The position numbers and the translations under genes were made by a program. Under the pieces are notes generated by a model. That model saw nothing but the letters and a program-made list of their open reading frames with translations, did no database searches and had not been told where the DNA came from. Below, in pieces: positions 34,895 through 46,863 of a DNA stretch of 64,000 nucleotides (within the stretch, counting starts at the first letter, position 1; each line of letters begins with the position of its first letter). This stretch comes from Macrostomum hystrix. Its lineage: Eukaryota; Platyhelminthes; Macrostomidae. The stretch lies in NCBI GenBank assembly GCA_950097015.1, contig CATNEN010000001.1:10934001-10998000 (forward strand). Reading direction: 5' to 3'.

Positions 34895-37800
34895 ATGGAG
34901 GTCAGCGTTGTTGAAGTGTCTGGAGCCGAGAGACTGCGAATGGCGGCTAGTCAGGGTCAGGTCGGACTGGTCGGTGAACTTCTGCGGGCCGACGCGCCCG
35001 TCGAGCCTGATAAGGTAGGCTTCTGACTCAGAGGTCGCGGGTTCGAATCTCGGGTCACTTGAATCCCCAGTGCTTCAGTTCGCTAATATCCGAACGTCCG
35101 ACGTTCAGCATCGTCGGGATATTCAGCGTTTCTTATTGGATTCCCTGGTGAATCGGATAGAGCGGAACATTTTAGCCCGTGTTCTGGATTTTCATGACGA
35201 TTGGTTGAATATCTTAGGAGATGCAGAAAAAAATATTTTTTTGTTTTTTAAAATACTTACGTGGTCGTTCTACTGCTAAAGGGTCACATTTAAACTGCTT
35301 AACTAAACAATTAGCAACACAATGCACTCCATTAATTTGTAGATTACTAACTAATTTGTTGCCTTTTGTTGCAGTCTTTGTGAGATTTTTTTCTTTCCGA
35401 ATTTCAGCATGGAACCCAGTAAGTGCGCTGGAATGTCGTAAAAATTAAGTTGGAATTGGCAGTAAAAATTCTTTCCTTTTTTGGTTGCACTTTTTTAATT
35501 TCATTTTAAACGATTTATTTGACGCTACTAATAGTAAAATAAAGGCTAGTTATATTTTTTATCCGGAATCGCTTTAAGAAGAAGCATATTATGTTTATGG
35601 AAATATTTTAGCTTTATTGCACAATTCTCTTTTAGTTATACCGTTCTGTTTTTCTGCAACATGCACTTTCCTCGTTATTTTTTCACTAATTATACAGTTT
35701 ATTTCAATACAGTTGTAAGATCCCAATCCCAGAGTGTTCAGATCCCAATCAGAGTGTTCAGATCCCAATCAGAGTGTTCAGATCCCAATCTGAGTGTTCA
35801 GATCCCAATCAGAGTGTTCAGATCCCGATCAGAGTGTTCAGATCCCAATCAGAGTGTTCAGATCCCAATCAGAGTGTTCAGATCCCAATCAGAGTGTTTA
35901 GATCCCAATCAGAGTGTTCAGATCCCAATCAGAGTGTTCAGATCCCAATCTGAGTGTTCAGATCCCAATCTGAGTGTTTAGATCCCAATCAGAGTGTTCA
36001 GATCCCAAATCAGAGTGTTTAGATCCCAATCAGAGTGTTCAGATCCCAATCTGAGTGTTCAGATACCCAATCTGAGTGTTCAGATCCCAAATCAGAGTGT
36101 TCAGATTTTCGTTTGTCCTAATAAACTTATTCCTTTCTGAATCTCAGCTATCAGATGTGGGATATTTGAATCCTGTAAAGACAGGAATCTGTTATATCCC
36201 ATCTATATTGCAGAACCCTATTCTATTTTCAATTCTGCCCATCTCCTACAGGATGGGCGCTCACCGTTGCATCATGCTGCCGCAGGCGGACACGCACAGA
36301 TTTGCCGCCTGTTATTGGACTCGTCGCCTGCCATCTCAGCCCAGTTGGCCGCAGCCACCGACGTTGGCGGGTTGACGCCGCTTCACCTGGCTTCTAGGCA
36401 TGGCCACATACAGGTGGTGCAACTGCTGGTCATGGAGGCCCAGGTGAGTGTCTTTGATTACTAATATCATGTGACCTTGTCTAACACTCTACGACATTGT
36501 CTAACACCCTGTGACCTTGTCTAACACTCTGTGACCTTGTCTAACACTCTGTGACCTTGTCTAACACCCTGTGACCTTGTCTAACACCCTGTGGGTCTGC
36601 AGACAGCCAATCTGCGCAGCCAGCGTCATGGCAACTCGCCGCTACACGAAGCCGCCTGGCATGGCTTCTCGCGCACAGTTGAGCTACTATGCGGCGCCGG
36701 GAGCGACGCTAACGCTGAGAATGTTGCCATGGCAACGCCACTACACCTGGCCGTGCAGAACGGTCACAACCAATCCACTAGGGCGCTGCTCTACGCCGGC
36801 TCCGATCCGAATCGACGAAACACGTTCGGCGACACGGCGCTGCACACGGCGGCTCGCTACGGCCACGCCGGTGTGGCCAGGATATTGCTCAGCGCAGGTC
36901 CCGTCACCAGAGTCAACTCTAGGTGAGCATTATCCGGTGATTCAGGACTGCATACTCAGATAATTCAGACCTTATCCTCAGATAATTCAGACCTTATCCT
37001 CAGATAATTCAGACCTTATCCTCAGATAATTCAGACCTTATCCTCAGATAATTCAGGCCTCATCCTCAGATAATTCAGGCCTTATCCTCAGATAATTCAG
37101 ACCTTATCCTCAGGTAATTCAGACCTTATCCTCAGATAATTCAGGCCTCATTCTCAGATAATTCAGACCTTATCCTCAGATAATTCAGGTCTCATCCTCA
37201 GATAATTCAGACCTTATCCTCAGATAATTCAGGCCTTATCCTTAGATAATTCAGGTCTTATCCTCAGATAATTCAGGCCTTATCCTTAGATACTTCAGGT
37301 CTTATCCTCAGATAATTCAGGCCTTATCCTCAGATAATTCAGGCCTCATCCTCAGATAATTCAGGCCTCATCCTCAGATAATTCAGGCCTCATCCTCAGA
37401 TAATTCAGGCCTCATCCTCAGATAATTCAGGCCTTATCCTCAGATAATTCAGGTCTCATCCTCAGATAATTCAGGCCTCATCCTCAGATAATTCAGGCCT
37501 CATCCTCAGATAATTCAGGTCTCATCCTCAGATAATTCAGGCCTCATTCTCAGATAATTCAGGCCTCATCCTCAGATAATTCAGGTCTCATCCTCAGATA
37601 ATTCAGGCCTCATCCTCAGATAATTCAGGCCTCATCCTCTGATAATTCAGGCCTCATCCTCAGATAATTCAGGTCTTATCCTCAGATAATTCAGGCCTCA
37701 TCCTCAGATAATTCAGGCCTCATCCTCAGATAATTCAGGCCTCATCCTCAGATAATTCAGGTCTTATCCTTCTCAATAATAATCAGAAATCGCAATGGTG

Positions 37801-40800
37801 ACTCCGCTCTGCACATCGCCTGTGCCCTGCGTCGCCGCAAGATCGTTCGCATGCTGCTTGAGTCGGGCGCTGATACACTGCTGCGCAATCGACAGAATGA
37901 GACTTCAGCAGATGTAGCTAGAAGAAAAGGCTACGACGATGTTCTTGACATGCTCTACGGCGGCCGGGTCTCTCAACATTATCAGCCCGACCTGCACCAG
38001 CGCCAGCAACCGCGCCAGCAGCCACACCATCTCTACCAGCATCAGCAGCCACAGCAGCAGCAGCAGCAGCAGCCAAGTCTCTACCCGGCTAGAAGCTACG
38101 GTTCCGGTAGTTCAAGCAATGATTGCCATCAAAATTCACAATTTCAGCATAATTTGCACTATCAGCAGCAGCAGCAGCTAATGCTGCCTTCTTCATTGCC
38201 TCAGCAATCACAGTCTTCACCGGCTACTGTTCAACAGCAGCAGCAGCAGCTAGATCAGTCAAAGCCTTCCACAAAGTCTAAGAAGAGCAGAAAGCCATTC
38301 TTTAAATTCTCATTGGCCTCACTCTTTCGTAGAAATAACAGCAGCAAAAAGTGTTCGCCTGCAACTTCCGCTTCAACTGGAACAGCGGGTCTGGACTCAT
38401 CGTCGACTTCATTCGCCGCCGTCGGGCAGCAGCAGGAGCAGGCGCTGACCGTGCCCGCGTTAGCCGCTAGTAGACATTTGCAAGCTGATTGTTACACTGA
38501 CTTTAGCGGAAATCAGCGAATGGCACCGTCTGTGAGTTCAACTATTGCTGCTAGAGCTCAAATTAATGTGTTAGATGCCATGAGTAAATTGAGTAAAGCC
38601 TTCACTGTACTCACTGCTCAGGCCGTTGCGTCCAGCAACTGCACCTGCCACCTGGGCATTCACGCCTGCATCGAGCACGGCTACAAAGAGTGGCACGGAG
38701 GCGGCGGTGGCGGCGTTGGCGCCTTCTCAAACAGGCAGCAGTATCCGTTTTTATATCAGTCTCAAAGGGAGCCGCCGACTGGCTATCATCAGCAACAGCA
38801 GCGGCCTCATCAGTTGCCCCTGCCGCCGCCTCCGCCGCCCCTGCTGCTCTACAGAACTCGCAGTGACGAATCTTTGTCAATGTCCGGCTATAAAGTCAAG
38901 ACTCAGGCTGCCAAGACTAAAATGGCCGCTGCCGCATTGGCTAGCAGGCAGCAGCAGCCGCCAATACCGCAGCCGCAGTTTGGTAGGCGCGGTCCAATAG
39001 CAGCTTCGGCATCGTTAACTGCATCTGAATCTAATTCAGTCACTTCTCCAACATCGCCAGTGTCTAGTAGTAACGGCTTCGGTGCTGTGGCCACGGTGCC
39101 TGTTGATCAGGCCATGGCTTGGCGAAAAGGTCTGCTTCCGGGGCTATTATTGGACTCCCATCTGTTGCCTTCCCCTGTTCCCTCTCTGTTTCCTCTCCCC
39201 CTGTTCCATCTCCCACTGTTCCCTCTCCCACTGTTCCCTCTCCCACTGTTCCCACTCCCACTGTTCCCTCTCCCACTGTTCCCTCTCTGTTCCCTCTCCC
39301 ACTGTTCCCTCTCCCACTGTTCCCTCTCCCCCTGTTCCCTCTCCCCCTGTTCCATCTCCCACTGTTCCCTCTCCCACTGTTCCCTCTCCCACTGTTCCCA
39401 CTCCCACTGTTCCCTCTCCCACTGTTCCCTCTCTGTTCCCTCTCCCACTGTTCCCTCTCCCACTGTTCCCTCTCCCACTGTTCCCTCTCTGTTCCCTCTC
39501 CCACTGTTCCCTCTCCCACTGTTCCCTCTCCCCCTGTTCCCTCTCCCCCTGTTCCATCTCCCACTGTTCCCTCTCCCCCTGTTCCCTCTCCCCCTGTTCC
39601 CACTCCCACTGTTCCCTCTCCCCCTGTTCCCACTCCCCCTGTTCCCTCTCCCCCTGTTCCCACTCCCCTTGTTCCCTCTCCCCCTGTTCCATCTCCCACT
39701 GTTCCCTCTCCCCCTGTTCCCTCTCCCCCTGTTCCCTCTCCCCCTGTTCCCTCTCCCACTGTTCCCTCTCCCACTGTTCCCTCTCCCACTGTTCCCTCTC
39801 CCACTGTTCCCTCTCCCACTGTTCCCTCTCCCACTGTTCCCTCTCCCACTGTTCCCTCTCCCACTGTTCCCTCTCCCACTGTTCCCTCTCCCACTGTTCC
39901 CTCTCCCACTGTTCCCTCTCCCACTGTTCCCTCTCTGTTCCCTCTCCCACTGTTCCCTCTCCCACTGTTCCCTCTCCCCCTGTTCCCTCTCCCCCTGTTC
40001 CATCTCCCACTGTTCCCTCTCCCCCTGTTCCCTCTCCCCCTGTTCCCACTCCCACTGTTCCCTCTCCCCCTGTTCCCACTCCCCCTGTTCCCTCTCCCCC
40101 TGTTCCCACTCCCCTTGTTCCCTCTCCCCCTGTTCCATCTCCCACTGTTCCCTCTCCCCCTGTTCCCTCTCCCCCTGTTCCCTCTCCCCCTGTTCCCTCT
40201 CCCACTGTTCCCTCTACCCTTGTTCCCTCTCCCACTGTTCCCTCTCCCACTGTTCCCTCTCCCACTGTTCCCTCTCCCACTCTTCCCTCTCCCCCTGTTC
40301 CCTCTCCCTCTGTTCCCTCTCCCCCTGTTCCCTCTCCCACTGTTCCCTCTACCCTTGTTCTCTCTCCCACTGTTCCCTCTCTCCCCTGTTCCCTCTCTCC
40401 CCTGTTCCCTCTCCCCCTGTTCCCTCTCCCCCTGTTCCCTCTCCCCCTGTTCCCTCTCCCACTGTTCCCTCTCCCCCTGTTCTCTCTCTGTTCCCTCTTC
40501 CCCTGTTCCCTCTCCCTCTGTTCCCTCTCCCACTGTTCCCTCTCCCCTGTTCCCTCTCCCCCTGTTCCCTCTCCCACTGTTCCCTCTCCCACTGTTCCCT
40601 CTCCCCCTGTTCCCTCTCCCCCTGTTCCCTCTCCCTCTGTTCCCTCTCCCCCTGTTCCCTCTTCCCCTGTTCCCTCTCCCACTGTTCCCTCTCCCCCTGT
40701 TCCCACTCCCCCTGTTCCCTCTCCCCCTGTTCCCACTCCCCCTGTTCCCTCTCCCCCTGTTCCATCTCCCACTGTTCCCTCTCCCCCTGTTCCCTCTCCC

Positions 40801-42727
40801 CCTGTTCTCTCTCTGTTCCCTCTTCCCCTGTTCCCTCTCCCTCTGTTCCCTCTCCCACTGTTCCCTCTCCCACTGTTCCCTCTCCCCCTGTTCCCTCTCC
40901 CTCTGTTCCCTCTCCCCCTGTTCCCTCTCCCCCTGTTCCCTCTCCCTCTGTTCCCTCTCCCCCTGTTCTCTCTCTGTTTCCTCTTCCCCTGTTCCCTCTC
41001 CCTCTGTTCCCTCTCCCACTGTTCCCTCTCCCACTGTTCCCTCTCCCACTGTTCCCTCTCCCCCTGTTCCCTCTCCCTCTGTTCCCTCTCCCCCTGTTCC
41101 CTCTCCCCCTGTTCCCTCTCCCTCTGTTCCCCCTCCCTGTGGTTCCTCTCCCACCGTTCCCTCCCCCTGTTACCTCTCCCTGTGTTCCCTCTCCCCCTGT
41201 TCCCTCTCCCCCTGTTCCCACTCCCACTGTTCCCTCTTCCCCTGTTCCCTCTCCCTCTGTTCCCTCTCCCCCTGTTCCCTCTCCCCCTGTTCCCTCTCCC
41301 ACTGTTCCCTCTACCCTTGTTCTCTCTCCCACTGTTCCCTCTCTCCCCTGTTCCCTCTCCCCCTGTTCCCTCTCCCCCTGTTCCCTCTCCCCCTGTTCCC
41401 TCTCCCCCTGTTCCCTCTCCCCCTGTTCCCACTCCCACTGTTCCCTCTCCCCCTGTTCCCACTCCCCCTGTTCCCTCTCCCCCTGTTCCCACTCCCCCTG
41501 TTCCCTCTCCCCCTGTTCCATCTCCCACTGTTCCCTCTCCCCCTGTTCCCTCTCCCCCTGTTCTCTCTCTGTTCCCTCTTCCCCTGTTCCCTCTCCCTCT
41601 GTTCCCTCTCCCCCTGTTCCCTCTCCCACTGTTCCCTCTCCCACTGTTCCCTCTCCCACTGTTCCCTCTCCCACTGTTCCCTCTCCCACTGTTCCCTCTC
41701 CCACTGTTCCCTCTCTCCCCTGTTCCCTCTCCCCCTGTTCCCTCTCCCCCTGTTCCCTCTCCCCCTGTTCCCTCTCCCCTGTTCCCTCTCCCCCTGTTCT
41801 CTCTCTGTTCCCTCTTCCCCTGTTCTCTCTCTCTGTTCCCTCTTCCCCTGTTCCCTCTCCCACTGTTCCCTCTCCCACTGTTCCCTCTACCCTTGTTCTC
41901 TCTCCCACTGTTCCCTCTCTCCCCTGTTCCCTCTCCCCCTGTTCCCTCTCCCCTGTTCCCTCTCCCCCTGTTCTCTCTCTGTTCCCTCTTCCCCTGTTCC
42001 CTCTCCCTCTGTTCCCTCTCCCACTGTTCCCTCTCCCACTGTTCCCTCTCCCACTGTTCCCTCTCCCCCTGTTCCCTCTCCCTCTGTTCCCTCTCCCCCT
42101 GTTCCCTCTCCCCCTGTTCCCTCTCCCTCTGTTCCCCCTCCCTGTGGTTCCTCTCCCACCGTTCCCTCCCCCTGTTACCTCTCCCTGTGTTCCCTCTCCC
42201 CCTGTTCCCTCTCCCCCTGTTCCGTCTCCCCCTGATCCTGACCAATTTCTCAGTTAATAAATCACAGCATCTTGTTTTGTTTCACAGCTAATCGTGCTGA
42301 GAGGCATAGCTATGTCAACAACAACAGCGGCAGTGCTGTTAACAATGGTGTCGACAATGACGACCATTACAGCCGTCGACGTCGACCTGACGGCTCGCCA
42401 AATCCGAGCGGTGGTGGCGGCGGTGGGAATCTGGCTAGCGACTCGTGCCTAGCTACTGGCGTAGTAGTCAAACCCGGCGACAATCATCGGCTACTTCACG
42501 GCTGCAGTAACAGCAGCGGCAGCAGCGACCATCGCCGGCGTCAGAAACATCGAAGTGTTGACGGAATCTTGGCCGCTGGTGAAACTGCAGTTGACAGCGC
42601 TGGCGGCGCCAACGCTGCTACTGCTGCTGCTGCTACCCGCAGTGACTCATCAGCCTCTCCAACCTCGTCGCAGCCGCCTCCTCTGCCGCTGCATCAGGGT
42701 CGGATATCTCATGTGCCATTCATTTGA
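34895..42727 (+). CDS. ANKRD6: ankyrin-repeat protein, ANKRD6/diversin-like
   Basis: Five exons: 34895-35014, 36252-36443, 36603-36922, 37787-39129, 42288-42727; phases fit and 804 aa result. Residues about 10-260 form six to seven ankyrin repeats ([84 protein letters not shown]). The HEAAWHGFS and [15 protein letters not shown] stretches are the pattern of diversin, the vertebrate relative of fly Diego, a cytoplasmic scaffold acting with Dishevelled in planar polarity and Wnt signalling. The rest is Gln-rich (275-410), has a [10 protein letters not shown] motif near 495 and Ser/Gly-rich low complexity. The last intron (3.2 kb) is almost wholly a 15 bp array. Domain identity is sure; orthology to ANKRD6 is likely. 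Confidence 0.82.
35020..35075 (+). repeat. tRNA/SINE-like relic in the ankyrin gene's intron 1
   Basis: GGGTTCGAATCTCGGG is a B-box/T-arm motif; the following AGTGCTTCAGTT resembles SINE family B. No A-box or acceptor stem, so not a tRNA gene. Confidence 0.4.
35718..36110. repeat. tandem array, 20 bp unit, intron 1 of the ankyrin gene
   Basis: About 19 copies of GATCCCAATCAGAGTGTTCA (variants CTGAG, GTTTA). Some late copies carry one extra A. Confidence 0.95.
36470..36598. repeat. tandem array, 20 bp unit, intron 2 of the ankyrin gene
   Basis: Six copies of CCTTGTCTAACACTCTGTGA (or CCCTGTGA). It shares TGTCTAACA with the 20 bp arrays at 10765, 12098 and 56665 and fills nearly the whole 159 bp intron. 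Confidence 0.9.
36940..37770. repeat. tandem array, 22 bp unit, intron 3 of the ankyrin gene
   Basis: About 37 copies of a 22 bp unit (ATAATTCAGGCCTCATCCTC plus AG). The last copy runs to within 20 bp of the acceptor; the unit's AATTCAG could itself act as a weak acceptor. Confidence 0.95.
39165..42235. repeat. 3.1 kb tandem array, 15 bp unit, intron 4 of the ankyrin gene
   Basis: About 200 copies of CCCTCTCCCACTGTT, with CCCTCTCCCCCTGTT, CTCACTCCC and short CCCTCTCTGTT variants, in nested higher-order duplications (for example 41110-41190 repeats as 42115-42195). Nearly pure pyrimidine on the plus strand. The unit is a multiple of 3 with no stops, so frames exceeding 1,000 codons are open on both strands; these are artefacts. 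Donor AAAAG|GTCTGC (39130) and acceptor TGTTTCACAG (42287) bracket it. Confidence 0.95.
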
Positions 42728-42764
42728 AATTGACTGACTGAATAGGCTTGACTAGCAAAATCAC

Positions 42765-43215
42765 CAAGCCTCCATTGGATTTAGGGTTAGAATGGATTGC
42801 TAGTCCAGCCTCCATTGGATTTAGGGTTAGAATGGATTGCTAGTCTAGCCTCCATTGGATTTAGGGTTAGAATGGATTGCTAGTCTAGCCTCCATTGGAT
42901 TTAGGGTTAGAATGGATTGCTAGTCTAGCCTCCATTGGATTTAGGGTTAGAATGGATTGCTAGTCTAGCCTCCATTGGATTTAGGGTTAGAATGGATTGC
43001 TAGTCTAGCATCCATTGGATTTAGGGTTAGAATGGATTGCTAGTCTAGCCTCCATTGGATTTAGGGTTAGAATGGATTGCTAGTCTAGCCTCCATTGGAT
43101 TTAGGGTTAGAATGGATTGCTAGTCTAGCCTCCATTGGATTTAGGGTTAGAATGGATTGCTAGTCCAGCCTCCATTGGATTTAGGGTTAGAATGGATTGC
43201 TAGTCCAGCCTCTTG
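42765..43215. repeat. tandem array, 40 bp unit with a telomere-like motif
   Basis: Eleven nearly identical 40 bp copies (CCTCCATTGGATTTAGGGTT then AGAATGGATTGCTAGTCTAG). Each has TTTAGGGTTAG, about one and two thirds of a TTAGGG repeat. Begins 40 bp after the ankyrin gene's stop codon, so may be in its 3' UTR. Confidence 0.95.
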
Positions 43216-44084
43216 AGCAATGCCGATGCCAGTTTCTTTTTAAACCGAATTATTCCTCTCTAACTGATAATTATCGTGCCTAATGATTTATAATAAACAT
43301 ATCTAAAATTTGAGTATGCTTTGAAACTTTCCCATCTGATTTACAAAATATGTACACTCGCAAAGTAAAAACCATTTCGACTTAAAAATACATTTTCCTA
43401 GTTTTTTTACACATTTTGTTGCTACAATCTACAATTTGTTTCACTCACTTTTTCTTTCTGCTTCCAAATCAGCCGTTGCTTGTTTGCTTTTCTACTTCAG
43501 CTAAATTTTTAAATTGTTGGGTCTTTGAGACTGCTGCTGCTGCTGTTGCTGCTTTTTTGAAACTTTGTAGAGATGAAATATTGTGGAATTTAAGAAGCGT
43601 TCCTTGATGAATTAAAAGTACAACATTACGAATAGAAACAAAAAATGATTAAAAAATGAGATTTTTATCCAATAGAAATATTACTTTCAGTAGTAAGCTC
43701 CATGTAAATACTCAAGTTTAAAATCGCAATCGACTTTCAAAGTTTTATTGCTTATTTTCTATGCAACTATGTCATTTTCTTAATTTATCAAATAGAATTC
43801 AATAAAGGTTGTCAGTGCGCCACGATTTGCGAATTCCGATTGTCTGATTAATTTCCCTGATAAAAAATCCGAGTTATAAACCTCCTGAAACTGCTGATTT
43901 TTTATTTCGACAAAAGTTTATTTTTCTAAAGAAATTATCCAGTGTTTTTTTCACCCACACTCCTTATCGTAGCACGCGATTGTTAAGTTGAAATCAGAAA
44001 TAAATCTGTTTGTTTTCAAATTTATTTTGTGACTTGTTTTACTATTTTGTATTACCGTACGTTTAAAGTGACATTAGGTTGAAG
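43216..44084. other. AT-rich spacer
   Basis: No gene seen. A short (CTG)n run lies at about 43528-43550. Confidence 0.5.
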
Positions 44085-46785
44085 AGACCGACAATAATAG
44101 AGTGACAATGGAGTGACAATAGAGTGACTGAGAATCGAGTGAAAATGGATAGACTAAGAATTGGGTTAAATTGAAGAGTGAGATTAGAGTAGCGATAGGG
44201 AGTGAGATTAGAGTGACAATGGAGACAGTGAGATTAGAGTGAGATTAGAGTGACAATGGAGACAGTGAGATTAGAGTCACAATGAAGACAGTGAGATTAG
44301 AGTCACAATGAAGACAGTGAGATTAGAGTGACAATGGAGACAGTGAGATTAGAGTCACAATGAAGACAGTGAGATTAGAGTGACAATGGAGACAGTGAGA
44401 TTAGAGTGACAATGGAGACAGTGCGATTAGAGTGGCAATGGAGACAGTGAGATTAGAGTCACAATGAAGACAGTGAGATTAGTGACAATGGAGACAGTGA
44501 GATTAGAGTGACAATGGAGACAGTGAGATCAGAGTGGCAATGGAGACAGTGAGATTAGAGTGACAATGGGGACAGTGAGATTAGAGTGGCAATGGAGACA
44601 GTGAGATTAGAGTGGCAATGGAGACAGTGAGATTAGAGTCACAATGAAGACAGTGAGATTAGTGACAATGGAGACAGTGAGATTAGAGTGACAATGGAGA
44701 CAGTGAGATTAGAGTCACAATGAAGACGGTGAGATTAGAGTCACAATGAAGACAGTGAGATTAGAGTGACAATGAAGACAGTGAGATTAGAGTCACAATG
44801 AAGACGGTGAGATTAGAGTGACAATGGAGACAGTGAGATTGGAGTGAAATTAGAGTGACAATGGAGACAGTGAGATTAGAGTGAAATTAGAGTGACAATG
44901 GAGACAGTGAGATTAGAGTGAGATTAGAGTGACAATGGAGACAGTGAGATTAGAGTGAGATTAGAGTGACAATGGAGACAGTGAGATTAGAGTGACAATG
45001 GAGACAGTGAGATTAGAGTGAGATTAGAGTGACAATGGAGACAGTGAGATTAGAGTCACAATGAAGACAGTGAGATTAGAGTCACAATGAAGACAGTGAG
45101 ATTAGAGTGACAATGGAGACAGTGAGATTAGAGTCACAATGAAGACGGTGAGATTAGAGTGACAATGGAGACAGTGAGATTAGAGTGAAATTAGAGTGAC
45201 AATGGAGACAGTGAGATTAGAGTCAGATTAGAGTGACAATGGAGACAGTGAGATTAGAGTGAGATTAGAGTGGCAATGGAGACAGTGAGATTAGAGTGAC
45301 AATGGAGACAGTGAGATTAGAGTGGCAATGGAGACAGTGAGATTAGAGTGGCAATGGAGACAGTGAGATTAGAGTGGCAATGGAGACAGTGAGATTAGAG
45401 TGGCAATGGAGACAGTGAGATTAGAGTGACAATGGAGACAGTGAGATTAGAGTCACAATGAAGACAGTGAGATTAGAGTCACAATGAAGACAGTGAGATT
45501 AGAGTGACAATGGAGACAGTGAGATTAGAGTGAGATTAGAGTGGCAATGGAGACAGTGAGATTAGAGTCACAATGAAGACGGTGAGATTAGAGTGACAAT
45601 GGAGACAGTGAGATTAGAGTCAGATTAGAGTGACAATGGAGACAGTGAGATTAGAGTGAGATTAGAGTGGCAATGGAGACAGTGAGATTAGAGTGACAAT
45701 GGAGACAGTGAGATTAGAGTGGCAATGGAGACAGTGAGATTAGAGTGGCAATGGAGACAGTGAGATTAGAGTCACAATGAAGACAGTGAGATTAGAGTGA
45801 CAATGAAGACAGTGAGATTAGAGTCACAATGAAGACGGTGAGATTAGAGTGACAATGGAGACAGTGAGATTGGAGTGAAATTAGAGTGACAATGGAGACA
45901 GTGAGATTAGAGTGAAATTAGAGTGACAATGGAGACAGTGAGATTAGAGTGAGATTAGAGTGACAATGGAGACAGTGAGATTAGAGTGAGATTAGAGTGA
46001 CAATGGAGACAGTGAGATTAGAGTGACAATGGAGACAGTGAGATTAGAGTGACAATGGAGACAGTGAGATTAGAGTGACAATGGAGACAGTGAGATTAGA
46101 GTGACAATGGAGACAGTGAGATTAGAGTCACAATGAAGACAGTGAGATTAGAGTCACAATGAAGACAGTGAGATTAGAGTGACAATGGAGACAGTGAGAT
46201 TAGAGTCACAATGAAGACGGTGAGATTAGAGTGACAATGGAGACAGTGAGATTAGAGTGAAATTAGAGTGACAATGGAGACAGTGAGATTAGAGTCAGAT
46301 TAGAGTGACAATGGAGACAGTGAGATTAGAGTCAGATTAGAGTGACAATGGAGACAGTGAGATTAGAGTGAGATTAGAGTGGCAATGGAGACAGTGAGAT
46401 TAGAGTGACAATGGAGACAGTGAGATTAGAGTGGCAATGGAGACAGTGAGATTAGAGTGACAATGGAGACAGTGAGATTAGAGTGGCAATGGAGACAGTG
46501 AGATTAGAGTGGCAATGGAGACAGTGAGATTAGAGTGGCAATGGAGACAGTGAGATTAGAGTGGCAATGGAGACAGTGAGATTAGAGTGGCAATGGAGAC
46601 AGTGAGATTAGAGTGACAATGGAGACAGTGAGATTAGAGTGGCAATGGAGACAGTGAGATTAGAGTGGCAATGGAGACAGTGAGATTAGAGTGGCAATGG
46701 AGACAGTGAGATTAGAGTGGCAATGGAGACAGTGAGATTAGAGTCACAATGGAGACAGTGGGATTAGAGTGGCAATGGAGAGAGT
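44085..46785. repeat. 2.7 kb tandem array, 26 bp unit
   Basis: About 95 copies of a 26 bp unit (GACAATGGAGACAGTGAGAT plus TAGAGT); variants GTGGCAATGG, GTCACAATGAAG and an 11 bp insertion (AGATTAGAGTG) recur in the same order. A block at about 44700-45480 closely resembles one at 45770-46560, so segments of hundreds of bp were duplicated. It ends 30 bp before the splice acceptor of the RNase H1 gene. Confidence 0.95.
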
Positions 46786-46863
46786 TCTGACTGATACTCA
46801 CTTGCCACCCATTGCAGCAGCAGTTTCATATTGGCATTCGTCATTCTGCAACGGCTCATCAAC

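Noticed and set aside
39064-42291. Open frames over 1,000 codons on both strands (Pro/Leu/Phe/Ser plus; Arg/Gly/Glu minus)
   Set aside because: They are the 15 bp intron array read in each frame. Splice sites at 39129/42288 join flanking exons in phase and remove it.
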